From: Collimonas humicola
Lineage (GTDB): Bacteria > Pseudomonadota > Gammaproteobacteria > Burkholderiales > Burkholderiaceae_D
Length of the DNA: 64,000 nucleotides
Assembly (NCBI RefSeq): GCF_018304945.1
Contig: NZ_JAGQEE010000001.1
Location: 1,302,001-1,366,000, forward strand
Direction of reading: 5' to 3'
In this document: positions 1 through 11,900 of the stretch, piece by piece
Layout: every line of letters begins with the position of its first letter
Position numbering within the stretch: position 1 is the stretch's first letter
Made by a program: the position numbers and the translations under genes
The notes under the pieces: generated by a model
The model's database searches: none
Told to the model about the DNA's origin: nothing
Seen by the model: only the letters and a program-made list of their open reading frames with translations

Positions 1-790
1 GCGTCGGCACGAAAACGAAGATATACACTATCGTGCCAGCCAGACTGGACAGCTTGACCGGCGTAGCGCTCTCCGTCCCTTGCGCCAGTTTGTCCGCGCC
101 AGCGGCTACCAGCAGATTGACAACCAGACCGCGCAGGATCTTGGCAAGAATCCAACCGACTAACGCAATCACAGCCGCGGCAAAGATGTTGGGCACAAAC
201 GCCAGCAACTTGTCAGTCATGCCTTGCACCGGCGTCAACAGGCCGTTCAAATTGAACACGGCCAGAATGGCGGGAATGAACATCAGGATAACCAACCAGA
301 ACAGCACATTACCCAGATAGCCGCTCATAGGCTGCATGTCGGCAGCTTCGGCCAGCTTGTCATCCAATTGACTGGAGCGCAGCGCCTTGTCTGCGATGCT
401 GCGCAGTAACGATGCAATCAGCCAGGCAACCAGCGCCAGCACCGCTCCGCCGATCAGGTTCGGCAGATAGTTGATGATCCTCGTAATGAGTTGCGCGAAT
501 GGGTTGGAGACCGCATACAGGTTCAGGACATTGAAGATGCCCACGGCGGTAATGAGAAGGATCAGCCAGAATAGCCCGCTTGCGATCATGCCCTCGATGC
601 GGGCGCCCTGCCCGGTGCTCTCGGTGATACGCTGATCGACTTTCAGTGCATTCAATAATTTGCGAGCGGCGGCCCGGGCAACAACAGCAATCAGCCAACC
701 GACGATCAGAATGCCAAGCGCGCCGGCGATCTTTGGCAGATAGGCTCCCAACGTGTTTTGCAGCGAGATAAAAAAACTGGATAAATCCAT
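1..790 (-). CDS. Mechanosensitive-channel-like TM-helix protein, C-terminus cut by window edge
   Basis: Reads without a stop from an ATG at 790 to the left edge, so at least 263 residues are present and the C-terminus is missing. The protein is almost entirely hydrophobic. It repeats a pattern of a long membrane helix containing G/A-W-L/I followed by a basic amphipathic stretch, near residues 20, 100 and 185. This internally repeated layout is that of the 'conserved TM helix' family (PF05552, CmpX-like), related to small-conductance mechanosensitive channels. Likely role is an inner-membrane channel or stress-response membrane protein. No MscS beta domain is visible in the part present, but it could lie beyond the edge. 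The product class is fairly secure; the transported solute and gating are unknown. Confidence 0.7.
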   Translation of the reverse strand, partial: MDLSSFFISLQNTLGAYLPKIAGALGILIVGWLIAVVARAAARKLLNALKVDQRITESTGQGARIEGMIASGLFWLILLITAVGIFNVLNLYAVSNPFAQLITRIINYLPNLIGGAVLALVAWLIASLLRSIADKALRSSQLDDKLAEAADMQPMSGYLGNVLFWLVILMFIPAILAVFNLNGLLTPVQGMTDKLLAFVPNIFAAAVIALVGWILAKILRGLVVNLLVAAGADKLAQGTESATPVKLSSLAGTIVYIFVFVPT

Positions 791-1024
791 TTTGTGCTCC
801 CTCAAACGTTGTGATGCGATTTGACGACCGTTACCTCTTTCGAATACTCTGGCAAACCTTATCTAATAAGCGCCGTGCGTCGATGCAGCGGCCCACATTC
901 GCGCATCGAAATCAACTCGAACGCGAGACTTGCAAATTTCTTTTTTTGTTGATCCCGCCTTTGAATGCCTTACCAGCGGTATATTTGACGATTTTAGTAG
1001 CCTTGCATAAAGCAGATCAGGCTC

Positions 1025-1309
1025 TCAGACCTGATGAATCACGATGAGCGAGGCTGCGTACGCCAGCGTTTTCTTGTAATGCGGCAGGCTGCGATGCGTA
1101 TGCGCCGCCAGCTTGGCAAGCCGCTCTTTGAACGCCAGCAAATTAAGCTCGGGATCGCCCGGCTTGCTCAGGATGAGATAACGGCAGGCATCGTGGATGA
1201 CGACCAGGATTTCCAGCTCCACGCTATCGCCGTAGAGGGACAGCGCTGCCAGCGTTTGAATTTTGTCTACGCATTCATCGATAAAACAGTGTTCGATATG
1301 GATGTCCAT
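1025..1309 (-). CDS. Orphan conserved small protein, paralogue of 29875-30228
   Basis: Encodes 94 residues from the ATG at 1309, chosen because GGAG lies about 7 bases upstream; a longer reading to 1393 lacks such a site. I do not recognise the family. No signal peptide or membrane helix is seen and the composition is helical. It aligns without large gaps to the protein at 29875-30228. Shared features are the start MD-x-HIE, V-x-KI, LYGD-x-V about residue 25, AC about residue 40, then NL-x2-F and a C-terminal V/I-HQ. The conserved segments suggest a small all-helical cytoplasmic protein. It stands alone downstream of the adhesin operon, separated from the DUF4019 gene by about 235 bases. Confidence 0.7.
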   Translation of the reverse strand: MDIHIEHCFIDECVDKIQTLAALSLYGDSVELEILVVIHDACRYLILSKPGDPELNLLAFKERLAKLAAHTHRSLPHYKKTLAYAASLIVIHQV

Positions 1310-1545
1310 TACGTACTCCAGAAACAGCATTGCGGAAAATTGCGTTAAGAATAATCTTAGTGAGTGGCGAGCCGCATGTCCATTGGGGTTCACGGCATTT
1401 CACAAGAGTTATCAAATTCAATGTTGACCGGCAATATTCCGTGTTTTTCTGGCACACGGTTAGCCGTCAAAAGTGCTTTGAAATATTCTTCCGCATATTT
1501 TTGCCTGCCTCATTCCCACTTATATTCATACATATGATTGCCGGT

Positions 1546-2022
1546 TCATTTCGTCTTGGCCGCATTCGGCGCTGCCGCCCCGGCGTCGATTTTCGTGATG
1601 ATGTAACCGACAGGAATCCATTGCCCCGTCGTCTGCAGCATCGAGATTTTTTCCACCGCCATGCCTTTTGCAAAGCGCGATGAAAATGCGATATTGATGT
1701 ACTCGCCCGGCGGCAAGCTAGGCGGATCGGTGATGCGCACTATCTGCACCCATTGACGTCCGCCGATAGTGCCCAGGTCCTTTTTCACCGCCCCCAGGTA
1801 CTTGACCCATCCATCCTTGCTGATGTTTTTCTGCATGGCAGGACCGCTCTGGTCCCACATGCGGTCGGCCTGGCCGGCATCGGCCATCGCCGCCCACTGG
1901 GTCGCAGTGACGACGGCGCTGTCGATCGAGCCGTCTATCTGGGCCGACGCCGGATTGGCCAAGACCAGGCCGATCACCGCGATCGCCCAGATACCGGCGG
2001 CTTTTTTAAACAATGAAATCAT
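1546..2022 (-). CDS. Periplasmic DUF4019 protein, last gene of the adhesin operon
   Basis: 158 residues. A signal peptide with a hydrophobic core and an ASA-Q cleavage site occupies about residues 1-27. The mature part matches the DUF4019 family: a helical A-x2-W-x3-ADAGQ segment, then WVKYLG, a central P-P-G-E and a closing WIPVGY strand. The start is supported by GGGAGA seven bases upstream. The gene follows the TpgA-like gene by 65 bases in the same direction and is probably co-transcribed. A paralogue is encoded at 15743-16255, on the other side of the adhesin gene. Function is unknown; export plus constant company with the adhesin suggest a periplasmic accessory or chaperone role, which is inference. 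Confidence 0.75.
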   Translation of the reverse strand: MISLFKKAAGIWAIAVIGLVLANPASAQIDGSIDSAVVTATQWAAMADAGQADRMWDQSGPAMQKNISKDGWVKYLGAVKKDLGTIGGRQWVQIVRITDPPSLPPGEYINIAFSSRFAKGMAVEKISMLQTTGQWIPVGYIITKIDAGAAAPNAAKTK

Positions 2023-2087
2023 TTGTCTCTCCCAATCGAATCGAGGCCAGGCCGCTGCGCATTCTCCAGCAGGCTCATGCCAGCCCT

Positions 2088-2903
2088 CTACTTCTCTCCC
2101 AAGACTTCAATCTCGACACGCCTGTTCGGCTGCAAACACTGCACCAGCTGCGGCGTCACGGCTTCGCCCTCGCACTGGACCAGCGGCTGCGACAGTCCTG
2201 CGCCATAGGCCTTGATCGCCTTGTCGTCCAAGCCTTGCTGCACCAGGTAGCTGCGGATGGTTTCAGCCCGCGCCTTGGACAAGGTGAAATTGGCGGTTTC
2301 GGTGCCGATCCGGTCGGTGTGGCCTGTCACAACCACGGAAGTGAGCTTGACGCCATCCTGCTTGAGCTGGCTCACCAGGCTGTCGATTTTTTCGCGGCCC
2401 GGCCCGGTCAGGTCGGCCAGGCCGGATTTACCGAAGGCAAACAAGCCGTCGGCGGCAAGGGTGACGCGCTGATGGTAAGGCTGGTCTGCCAGAACCGTCG
2501 TCGAGCCAGGCGGATTGACGTATTTCTGGCAATCCGGGTCTTTCCAGCGAGTAGAGGCGACATGATAGTTCGAGTCATAGTTGACCATGAACTGACAAGT
2601 CACATATTCGTTGTTTTTACCCGTACGGAAATTGAAAATATAATTCCAAACTCTCACGTTAAAGACGCCTTCGTGGAAATGCGGCACGCCCAGCAAGTCG
2701 TAGACCTGGGTCTTGCTTAGGCCAGGCCCCATGTTGCGCAGGTTTTCAGTCGAAACGAAGGTCCCTTCTTGCATGTAGGAAGAGTCGCGATCCGGGAATT
2801 TTTCCGGCGGATCCTCCGCCAGGGCCGAACCAGCGACAAGCAGCAGTACGCCGGCATAGACGGCCGCCCACAGATTGTTCAGCTTCATTATTGACCGTTT
2901 CAT
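2088..2903 (-). CDS. tpgA-like: TpgA-like SmpA/OmlA + OmpA_C periplasmic anchor for the adhesin
   Basis: 271 residues from an ATG preceded by GGAGG at 8 bases. A signal peptide ends near ALA-E at residue 29. Residues 55-95 form an SmpA/OmlA (BamE-type) fold with LSKTQVYDLLGVPHFHEGVF. Residues 150-271 are an OmpA_C peptidoglycan-binding domain with TGHTDRIG (D197) and NRRVEIEV (R261/R262), the residues that contact diaminopimelate in this family. This two-domain order is that of TpgA, the protein of Acinetobacter Tol 5 that ties the trimeric autotransporter AtaA to peptidoglycan. Position 74 bases downstream of the giant adhesin gene fits that role. A lipoprotein paralogue lies at 17229-18089. 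Confidence 0.82.
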   Translation of the reverse strand: MKRSIMKLNNLWAAVYAGVLLLVAGSALAEDPPEKFPDRDSSYMQEGTFVSTENLRNMGPGLSKTQVYDLLGVPHFHEGVFNVRVWNYIFNFRTGKNNEYVTCQFMVNYDSNYHVASTRWKDPDCQKYVNPPGSTTVLADQPYHQRVTLAADGLFAFGKSGLADLTGPGREKIDSLVSQLKQDGVKLTSVVVTGHTDRIGTETANFTLSKARAETIRSYLVQQGLDDKAIKAYGAGLSQPLVQCEGEAVTPQLVQCLQPNRRVEIEVLGEK

Positions 2904-2939
2904 ATTTTCTTCCTCCGTTAGACGTTCAGGATATTAGCC

Positions 2940-2967
2940 CCATGAGGGATGCTCGCATCCCTCATGG
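2940..2967 (-). promoter_or_regulatory. Perfect intercistronic hairpin between adhesin and tpgA-like genes
   Basis: CCATGAGGGATGC and its exact complement form a 13-bp stem around two unpaired bases, starting ten bases after the adhesin stop codon. No T-run follows on the minus strand, so it does not look like a complete intrinsic terminator. It could stabilise the long adhesin mRNA against 3' exonucleases or lower read-through into the downstream gene. Confidence 0.6.
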
Positions 2968-2976
2968 CCGGCTTCA

Positions 2977-5900
2977 TTACCACTGGAAGCCAGCGGATAC
3001 CACACCGCCTGTTTGACCTCGGCTACTCGATGTCGCGGCAGCCTTGTAGACCCAACGTCCGTTTTCGGAGATCGTCGAAATCCCTAACGCTAATCCGGTT
3101 TGCCCTTGGAACGTGCTTCCGGCAATCGCCACCATGCTCTTCCCGGGTGCTGACGGCTGCGGCAATCCACCTACCGCCATCGCCGCCGCGGAGCCGCCAT
3201 CAGCATCATGCCGGTTGGAATTGACCGAGTTCTGCAAAGCTTGCGCCCTGCTATCTGTGTACTGGTTGGCTTGCTGCACCGCTGCCCCCATGCCGGTATT
3301 GAGTTGCGAAACGTTGACGGCATCCGTCGGCGCAGTCCCCGATGCGACGTTATGGATGGTGACCGGGCCAGCTGAGCTGCCGTTGCCCATGGTGACGCTG
3401 CTGTAGTTGGTCGTACCGTCAGGATTGGTGTCGTAGCGCACGCCGCCTGACTGCACCGCTTGCAACTGGCGCACGTTGACCGCGTCGGTTGCCTGCGTAC
3501 CGCCCGCCACGTTGGTGATCTGGCGCTCGTTGCCGGCGCTACCCACTGAAACCGCACCTTGGGTGGACGCCACCGCGGTATTGGAGAATTGCTCCTTGCC
3601 GCCGTTCATGCCGGCACGGTCAGCCGTCGCACCGCTACCCAGCGCCACACCGCCGCTCACCGTCGAACTTGCACCAGAGCCAATGGCGACCGCATTCATG
3701 CTGGTTGCGCTGGCGCTCTTGCCAGAAGCAATTGCATCTATTCCCGTGGCGCCATCGTTGTTGACATTGCTGCCGCCAGTCGAATTGACGCTGTAGTACT
3801 TGGTCTGGCCCAGCGCCACCACCGAGGTCAGGTTATTGATCGCGGTATTGGTTGCGAACAGCTGGCTGCCGTTCACGGCATCGGTGCTGCTGGCGGTCAG
3901 CTGGCCGGCCGCCACGTTGGTGACCTGCCGCTCGCTGCCGGCGCTGCCCACGCTGACCACCCCTACTGGGGCTGCTCCGGCAAAGGTATAACTGGTGCCC
4001 TTGATCGTGGTGCCAGTCGTCGCAACCGCTGCTCCGGTGGTCGAACCATTGCCCAGTGCCACGCTGTTGGCCGTACTGGCCGTCGCCCCTTGACCAACGG
4101 CGGTGCTATTGGCAACGGTAGCCTGAGCGCCATTGCCCAAGGCCGTGCTGTTGGTTCCCGACGCCACCGCGCCGAAGCCGCCGGCGCTGGCATTGGCGCC
4201 GCTCGAGACCGGCTGCGCCGCAGTCACGCTGCTGTCCGACACGAATGGGCCGGCCTTGCCGTTCGTGATATTCGTGACCGTCGTACCCAGGGTGTTGATC
4301 GCCGTATTGGTGGCAAACAGTTGCGAACCATTCATCGCATCCGTGCTGGTCGCACTGACCTGACCGGCAGCAACGTTGGTGATGGTGCGTTCATTGCCGG
4401 CGCTACCGACGCTCACCGTGCTCGCCGGCGTGGTGCCGGCAAAATTGTAGGCAGTGCCGTTGATGGTCCCGCCCGTTGTTGCAATTGCCGCCGCCGTGGT
4501 GCTTCCTGCGCCCAAAGCGACTGCGCCGGCATTGCTGGAAGACGCGCCGGCACCGATGGCAATCCCTTGCGTCGCTGCAGCCGACACCGTCGCGGTATCG
4601 CCCAATGCAATGGCGCCGGCATTGTTCGCCTGCGATGCATTGCCCAGCGCTACCGCGCCCTGGCCGGTCGCCGTATTGGCATTCCCCAGCGCCAAGGCGC
4701 CTTGGCCGTTAGCGGTGTTGTTGGCGCCCAATGCGACCGCGCCCGTGCCGGTCGCAGTGTTCGGATCGCCGATCGCTACCGCGCCGTCGCCGCTGGCAGT
4801 ATTGCCCACGCCTATCGATACCGCCTTGCCGCCGGTTGCCGTGGCCGTCTGGCCGATGGCGATGGCGCCGGCGGAATTGGCTATCGCTCCGGTCCCTTGC
4901 GCAATCGAATTGCCGCCTGTCGCTTGCGCGCCATTGCCCAGCGCGATGTCGTTGGCGGTCGCCGGCGTGCCGTTGACGCCTGCCACCGCATTCAGGCCCT
5001 GGGCGATCGAATCATTGCCGTAGGCGTTGGCGACCGGTCCGACGGCGATGCTGTCGGTACCCGCCGCGTTGCTGTCGGCCAGCGTCGAATTGGTGTGGAA
5101 ATACTTGATGCCGCCGCCATTGTTGATGGTGTTGATGGCTGTATTGGTGGCAAACAATTGCGAACCATTCACCGCATCGGTGCTGGTCCCGCTCAGCTGA
5201 CCGGCTGCCACATTGGTCACCTGACGTGGAGATCCGGCGCTGCCGACGCTCACCACGCCGGTAGGCGCGCCGCCGGCAAAGGTATAGGCCGTGCCGCCAA
5301 TCGTTGCTCCGGCAGTTGGCACCGCAGCCGCTGCCACCGTGCTGCCCTGGCCCAGCGCCACATTGCTGCCGGCGGTGCCAGCCGCGATGCTGGCGCCCTG
5401 GCCCAATACCGTCGCATTGGCGTTGCCGTTGTCGGTGGACTGGTTACCCAGCACTGTCGACGCCGCACCCGTCGCCGTTGCGCCGAAACCGCCGGCGCTG
5501 GCATTGGCGCCGCTCGACACCGGCTGCACTGCGGTCACGCTATTGTCCGAGACAAAAGGACCTACCTTGCCGCTGGTGACCGCATACAGCTGCGAACCAT
5601 TCACGGCATCGGTGCTGGTCGCATTCAAGGCCGCCGGCGCCAGGTTGGTGATCGTCACCGGCGCGCCCGCACCGGCGCCGCCGGTGGCGCCCAGGGTGAT
5701 CTTGTTGCCGCCGACCGCATCGTACTTGACCGCGATATTGGCGGTGTTGTCGATGTTGGTATTCAATGCAGTCAGAGCACCGGCAACCGTCGTCTGCGCA
5801 GTTGGTCCCGTCACGGCACCGGTAGCGCTCACGGTGTTGATCGGCTGGCTGAAGCCGCTGATCGCGCCGGTCGCCGGATTGTAAGTGGCGCCGCCGCCCA

Positions 5901-8900
5901 GCGTGCTCGCGGTGCTGTTCCCGAGATTGTCCGTATGGGCTTGCACCGTGCTGATGCCGGTGGACAGCGAAACGACCGAGGTGGAAGTGGAGGTCGACAG
6001 CGATGCCACGCTGCTGTTGGTTGTGCTTAGACCAGTCGACGTTGATGTCGACAAGGACGCCACGCTACTGTTGGTCGTACTCAGACCAGTCGAGGTTGAT
6101 GTCGACAAGGACGCCACGCTACTGTTGGTCGTACTCAACCCTGTCGAAGTTGACGTCGACAACGAAGCTACACTGCTATTGGTCGTGCTCAACCCTGTCG
6201 AGGTTGAGGTCGACAAAGATGCGACGCTGCTGTTGGTCGTACTCAAACCAGTCGATGTTGATGTCGACAAGGACGCCACACTACTGTTGGTCGTACTCAG
6301 ACCAGTCGAGGTTGAGGTCGACAACGACGCCACGCTGCTGTTGGTCGTACTCAGACCAGTCGAGGTCGAGGTCGACAGCGAAGCGACACTGCTGTTGGTC
6401 GTGCTCAGACCCGTTGACGTTGATGTCGACAGCGATGCCACACTGCTGTTGGTTGTACTCAGGCCGGTCGAGGTCGAGGTCGACAACGACGCCACACTGC
6501 TGTTAGTCGTGCTCAAACCGGTTGAGGTCGAGGTCGACAAGCTGCTGATATTGGAACCGACAGTGCTCGCCACGGTGTACAGTTGGCTGCCATTGATCGC
6601 ATCCGTGCTGCTGGCGCCAATCAGTCCGGCGGCGACATTCTGGATCCGGCGTTCAGTACCCGGCGCACCGACGCTTACCACGCCGGCGCCCGAACTGGCG
6701 CCGGCGAACGGACCAAAGGTTGTACTGCCTATCGTGGCATTGGTCACGCTACCCGTGCCGCCGGTAGCTGCCGATGCCGCACTGGTCGTGGTTGACGATT
6801 GACCTAATGCAATGGAACCAGCGACGCTAGCGTTGGCCCCGGCGCCGAGGGCGATCGAATTGCCGCCAGTCGCGCTGGCAGCGTTGCCCAAGGCAATATC
6901 GTTCGCCGTTGCCGGCGTACCGCTGACGCCAGCGACCGCATTCAAGCCCTGTGCTATCGAATCATTGCCGAAAGCATTGGCGGCAGGCCCGACAGCAATC
7001 GCATCAGTGCCCGTCGGCGAACTATCCGCCAGGACCGAATTGGTGTGGAAATACTTGATGCCGCCGCCATTGTTGATGGAGTTGATGGCTGTATTGGTGG
7101 CAAACAGCTGCGAACCATTCACCGCATCGGTGCTGGTTCCGCTCAGCTGACCGGCTGCCACATTGGTCACCTGACGTGGAGAGCCGGCGCTGCCGACACT
7201 CACAACGCCGGTCGGCGCGCCGCCGGCAAAGGTATAGGCCGTGCCGCCAATCGTCGCACCCGCTGTCGGCACTGCTGCGGCTGCCACCGTGCTGCCCTGG
7301 CCCAGCGCCACATTGCTGCCGGCCGTGCCAGCCGCGATGCTGGCGCCCTGGCCCAGTACCGTGGCATTGGCGTTGCCGTTGTCGGTGGACTGGTTGCCCA
7401 GCACCGTCGAGGCCGCCCCCGTCGCCGTTGCGCCGAAACCGCCGGCGCTGGCATTGGCGCCGCTCGACACCGGCTGCACCGCCGTCACGCTGTTGTCCGA
7501 GACAAAAGGACCCACCTTGCCGCTGGTGACCGCATACAGTTGCGAACCATTCACGGCATCCGTGCTGGTCGCGTTCAAGGCCGCCGGCGCCAGGTTGGTG
7601 ATCGTCACCGGCGCACCCGCACCGGCGCCGCCAGTGGCGCCCAAGGTAATCTTGCTGCCTCCCACCGCATCGTACTTGACCGCGATATTGGCCGTGTTGT
7701 CGATATTCGTATTCAATGCAGTCAGAGCCCCTGCAACCGTGGTCTGTGCCGTCGGACCAGTCACGGCGCCCGTAGCACTCACGGTGTTGATCGGCTGGCT
7801 GAAGCCGCTGATCGTGCCGGTGGCCGGATTGTAAGTGGCGCCCCCGCCCAGCGTGCTCGCGGTGCTGTTCCCGAGATTGTCCGTATGGGCTTGCACCGTG
7901 CTGATGCCGGTGGACAGCGAAACGACCGAGGTGGAGGTGGAGGTCGACAATGATGCCACGCTGCTGTTGGTCGTGCTCAGGCCAGTCGAGGTCGATGTCG
8001 ACAACGAAGCGACACTGCTATTGGTCGTGCTTAGGCCGGTCGAGGTTGAGGTCGACAGCGAAGCCACACTGCTGTTGGTCGTGCTCAGGCCGGTCGAGGT
8101 CGATGTCGACAGCGAAGCCACACTGCTGTTAGTCGTGCTCAAACCGGTTGAGGTCGAGGTCGACAAGCTGCTGATGTTGGAACCGACGGTGCTTGCCACG
8201 GTGTACAGCTGGCTGCCATTGATCGCATCCGTGCTGCTGGCGCCAATCAGTCCAGCAGCGACATTCTGGATCCGGCGCTCAGTACCCGGCGCACCGACGC
8301 TTACCACGCCTGCGCCCGAACTGGCGCCGGCGAACGGACCAAAGGTTGTACTGCCGATCGTGGCATTGGTCACGCTGCCGGTGCCGCCGGTAGCTGCCGA
8401 TGCCGTGCTGGTCGTGGTTGACGATTGACCCAATGCAATGGAACCAGCAACGCTAGCGTTGGCCCCGGCGCCAAGGGCGATCGAATTGCCGCCAGTCGCT
8501 TGGGCAGCGTTGCCCAAGGCAATGTCGTTCGCCGTTGCCGGCGTGCCGCTAACGCCAGCGACCGCATTCAAGCCCTGTGCTATCGAGTCATTGCCGAAAG
8601 CATTGGCTGCTGGCCCGACGGCGATCGCATCGGTGCCCGTCGGCGAACTATCCGCCAGGACCGAGTTGGTGTGGAAGTACTTGATGCCACCGCCATTGTT
8701 GATGGTGTTGATGGCTGTATTGGTGGCAAACAATTGCGAACCATTCACCGCATCGGTGCTGGTCCCGCTCAGCTGGCCCGCCGCCACATTGGTCACCTGA
8801 CGTGGAGAGCCGGCGCTGCCGACGCTCACAACGCCGGTCGGCGCACCGCCGGCAAAGGTATAAGCCGTGCCGCCAATCGTTGCACCCGCGGTCGGCACAG

Positions 8901-11900
8901 CAGCAGCAGCCACCGTGCTGCCCTGGCCCAGCGCCACATTGCTGCCGGCCGTGCCAGCCGCGATGCTGGCGCCCTGGCCCAGTACCGTCGCATTGGCATT
9001 GCCGTTGTCGGTGGACTGGTTGCCCAGCACCGTGGAAGCAGCGCCGGTTGCCGTTGCACCGAAGCCGCCGGCGCTGGCATTGGCGCCGCTCGAGACCGGT
9101 TGCACCGCCGTCACGCTATTGTCCGAGACAAAAGGACCTGCCTTGCCGCTGGTAACCGCATACAGTTGCGAACCATTGACGGCATCGGTGCTGGTCGCAT
9201 TCAGTGCCGCCGGCGCCAGGTTGGTGATCGTCACCGGCGCACCCGCACCGGCGCCGCCAGTGGCGCCCAAGGTAATCTTGCTGCCTCCCACCGCATCGTA
9301 CTTGACCGCGATATTGGCGGTGTTGTCGACATTGGTGTTAAGGGCTGTCAATGCCCCTGCAACCGTCGTCTGCGCCGTCGGTCCCGTCACGGCACCGGTG
9401 GCACTCACGGTGTTGATCGGCTGGCTGAAACCAGTGATGTTGCCTGTGGCAGGGTCATAGGCCGCGCCGCCGCCCAGCGTGCTCGCCGTCGTGGCGCCCA
9501 GGTTGTTGACGCCGGTGACGACCGAGTTCAGCTGCGAACCATTGATCGCATCGGTGCTGGTGGCCGAAATCACGCCGGCGGCCACATTCTGGATCTGACG
9601 CTCAGTACCCGCAGCCCCCACCGAAACAACGCCGTTGGTCGAAGCCCCCGCTTCCACGCCTGCGGCGGTACCGCCAAATTGGGCTGTCGTGCCGGTGTGC
9701 GGCGCCGCTGTGCTTGAATGCGAACCCAAGGCGACATCGTTGGTATTACTAGCTACCGCCGTATCGCCCAACGCTACCCCACCCGCCGCTGCCGCAGTGC
9801 TGGCGTTGCCCAGCGCCACCGAGCCCCGGCCGGTCGCCGTGTTGGCATTGCCGAGCGCTATCGCACCCTGGCCGTTGGAAGTATTGTTGGCGCCCAGCGC
9901 CACGGCGCCGGTGCCGGTGGCTGAGTTTGGATCGCCGATGGCTACCGCACCATTGCCGCTGGCCGTGTTACCGACACCGATCGAAACCGCCTTGCCGCCG
10001 GTTGCAGTAGCCGTCTGGCCGATGGCGATGGCGCCGGCGGAATTGGCTATCGCTCCGGTCCCTTGCGCAATCGAATTGCCGCCGGTCGCTTGCGCGCCAT
10101 TGCCCAAGGCAATATCGTTGGCCGTCGCCGGCGTGCCATTAACGCCAGCGACCGCATTCAAGCCCTGTGCTATCGAATCATTGCCGAAAGCATTGGCTAC
10201 AGGCCCGACAGCAATCGCATCGGTGCCCGTCGGCGAACTATCCGCCAGGACCGAGTTGGCGTGGAAGTACTTGATGCCACCGCCATTGTTGATGTTGTTG
10301 ATGGCTGTATTGGTGGCAAACAATTGCGAACCATTCACCGCATCGGTGCTGGTTCCGCTCAACTGCCCTGCCGCCACATTCGTCACCTGACGTGGAGAGC
10401 CGGCGCTGCCCACGCTCACCACGCCGGTCGGCGCGCCGCCGGCAAAGGTATAGGCCGTGCCGCCTATGGTCGCACCCGCTGTCGGTACCGCAGCTGCGGC
10501 CACCGTGCTGCCCTGGCCCAGCGCCACATTGCTGCCGGCCGTGCCAGCCGCGATGCTGGCGCCCTGGCCCAGTACCGTCGCATTGGCGTTGCCGTTGTCG
10601 GTGGACTGGTTGCCCAGCACCGTGGAAGCAGCGCCGGTTGCCGTGGCGCCGAAGCCGCCGGCACTGGCATTGGCGCCGCTCGACACCGGCTGCACCGCCG
10701 TCACGCTATTGTCCGATACAAAAGGACCCGCCTTGCCGCTGGTAACCGCATACAGCTGCGAACCATTGACGGCATCGGTGCTGGTCGCGTTCAAGGCCGC
10801 CGGCGCCAGGTTGGTGATCGTCACCGGCGCGCCCGCACCGGCGCCGCCGGTGGCGCCCAGGGTGATCTTGTTGCCGCCGACCGCATCGTACTTGACCGCG
10901 ATATTGGCGGTGTTGTCGATGTTGGTATTCAATGCAGTCAGAGCACCGGCAACCGTCGTCTGCGCCGTCGGTCCCGTCACTGCTCCAGTGGCACTGACGG
11001 TGTTGATCGGCTGGCTGAAGCCGCTGATCGTGCCGGTCGCCGGATTGTAAGTGGCGCCGCCGCCCAGCGTGCTCGCGGTGCTGTTCCCGAGATTGTCCGT
11101 ATGGGCTTGCACCGTGCTGATACCAGTGGACAGCGAAACGACCGAGGTGGAAGTGGAGGTCGACAGTGATGCCACGCTGCTGTTGGTTGTGCTCAGGCCC
11201 GTCGAAGTTGATGTCGACAACGAAGCGACACTGCTGTTGGTCGTGCTCAAGCCCGTTGAGGTTGACGTCGACAGCGATGCCACACTGCTGTTAGTCGTGC
11301 TCAAGCCAGTCGACGTTGAGGTCGACAACGAAGCCACACTGCTATTGGTCGTGCTCAAGCCAGTCGAGGTTGATGTCGACAGCGAAGCTACACTGCTATT
11401 GGTCGTGCTCAACCCTGTCGAGGTTGAGGTCGACAGCGAAGCCACACTGCTGTTGGTCGTGCTCAAGCCTGTCGACGTTGATGTCGACAAGGACGCCACG
11501 CTACTGTTGGTCGTACTCAGACCAGTCGAGGTTGATGTCGACAGCGAAGCCACGCTGCTGTTGGTCGTACTCAGGCCAGTCGATGTTGACGTCGACAGCG
11601 AAGCCACACTGCTGTTGGTTGTGCTCAAGCCCGTCGATGTTGATGTCGACAGCGACGCCACACTGCTGTTAGTCGTGCTCAGACCAGTCGAGGTTGATGT
11701 CGACAGCGATGCCACGTTGCTGTTGGTTGTGCTCAGGCCAGTCGAGGTCGACGTCGACAGCGAAGCCACATTGCTATTGGTCGTGCTCAAGCCCGTCGAC
11801 GTTGATGTCGACAGTGAGGCCACATTGCTATTGGTCGTGCTCAGACCAGTCGAGGTCGATGTCGACAACGACGCCACACTGCTGTTAGTCGTGCTCAAAC

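Noticed and set aside
811-1047. Plus-strand reading of 78 codons left of the orphan gene
   Set aside because: No ribosome site or recognisable protein, and it runs into the opposing orphan gene.
3559-6030. Long plus-strand open readings opposite the adhesin (also 7045-7953, 8425-9717, 10063-11169)
   Set aside because: They are arginine/glycine-rich mirror readings produced by the repetitive, codon-biased adhesin gene. None has a ribosome site or family resemblance.
5993-6532. 54-bp repeat arrays as a CRISPR array
   Set aside because: Units are contiguous with no spacers and lie in a coding frame. No cas genes are present.
5885-6802. Plus-strand reading of valine/aspartate repeats over the stalk arrays (also 7835-8428, 11051-12184, 12785-13909)
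   Set aside because: It is the antisense image of the 54-bp repeats. Sequence change between units preserves the minus-strand protein and alters this one, so selection acts on the adhesin.
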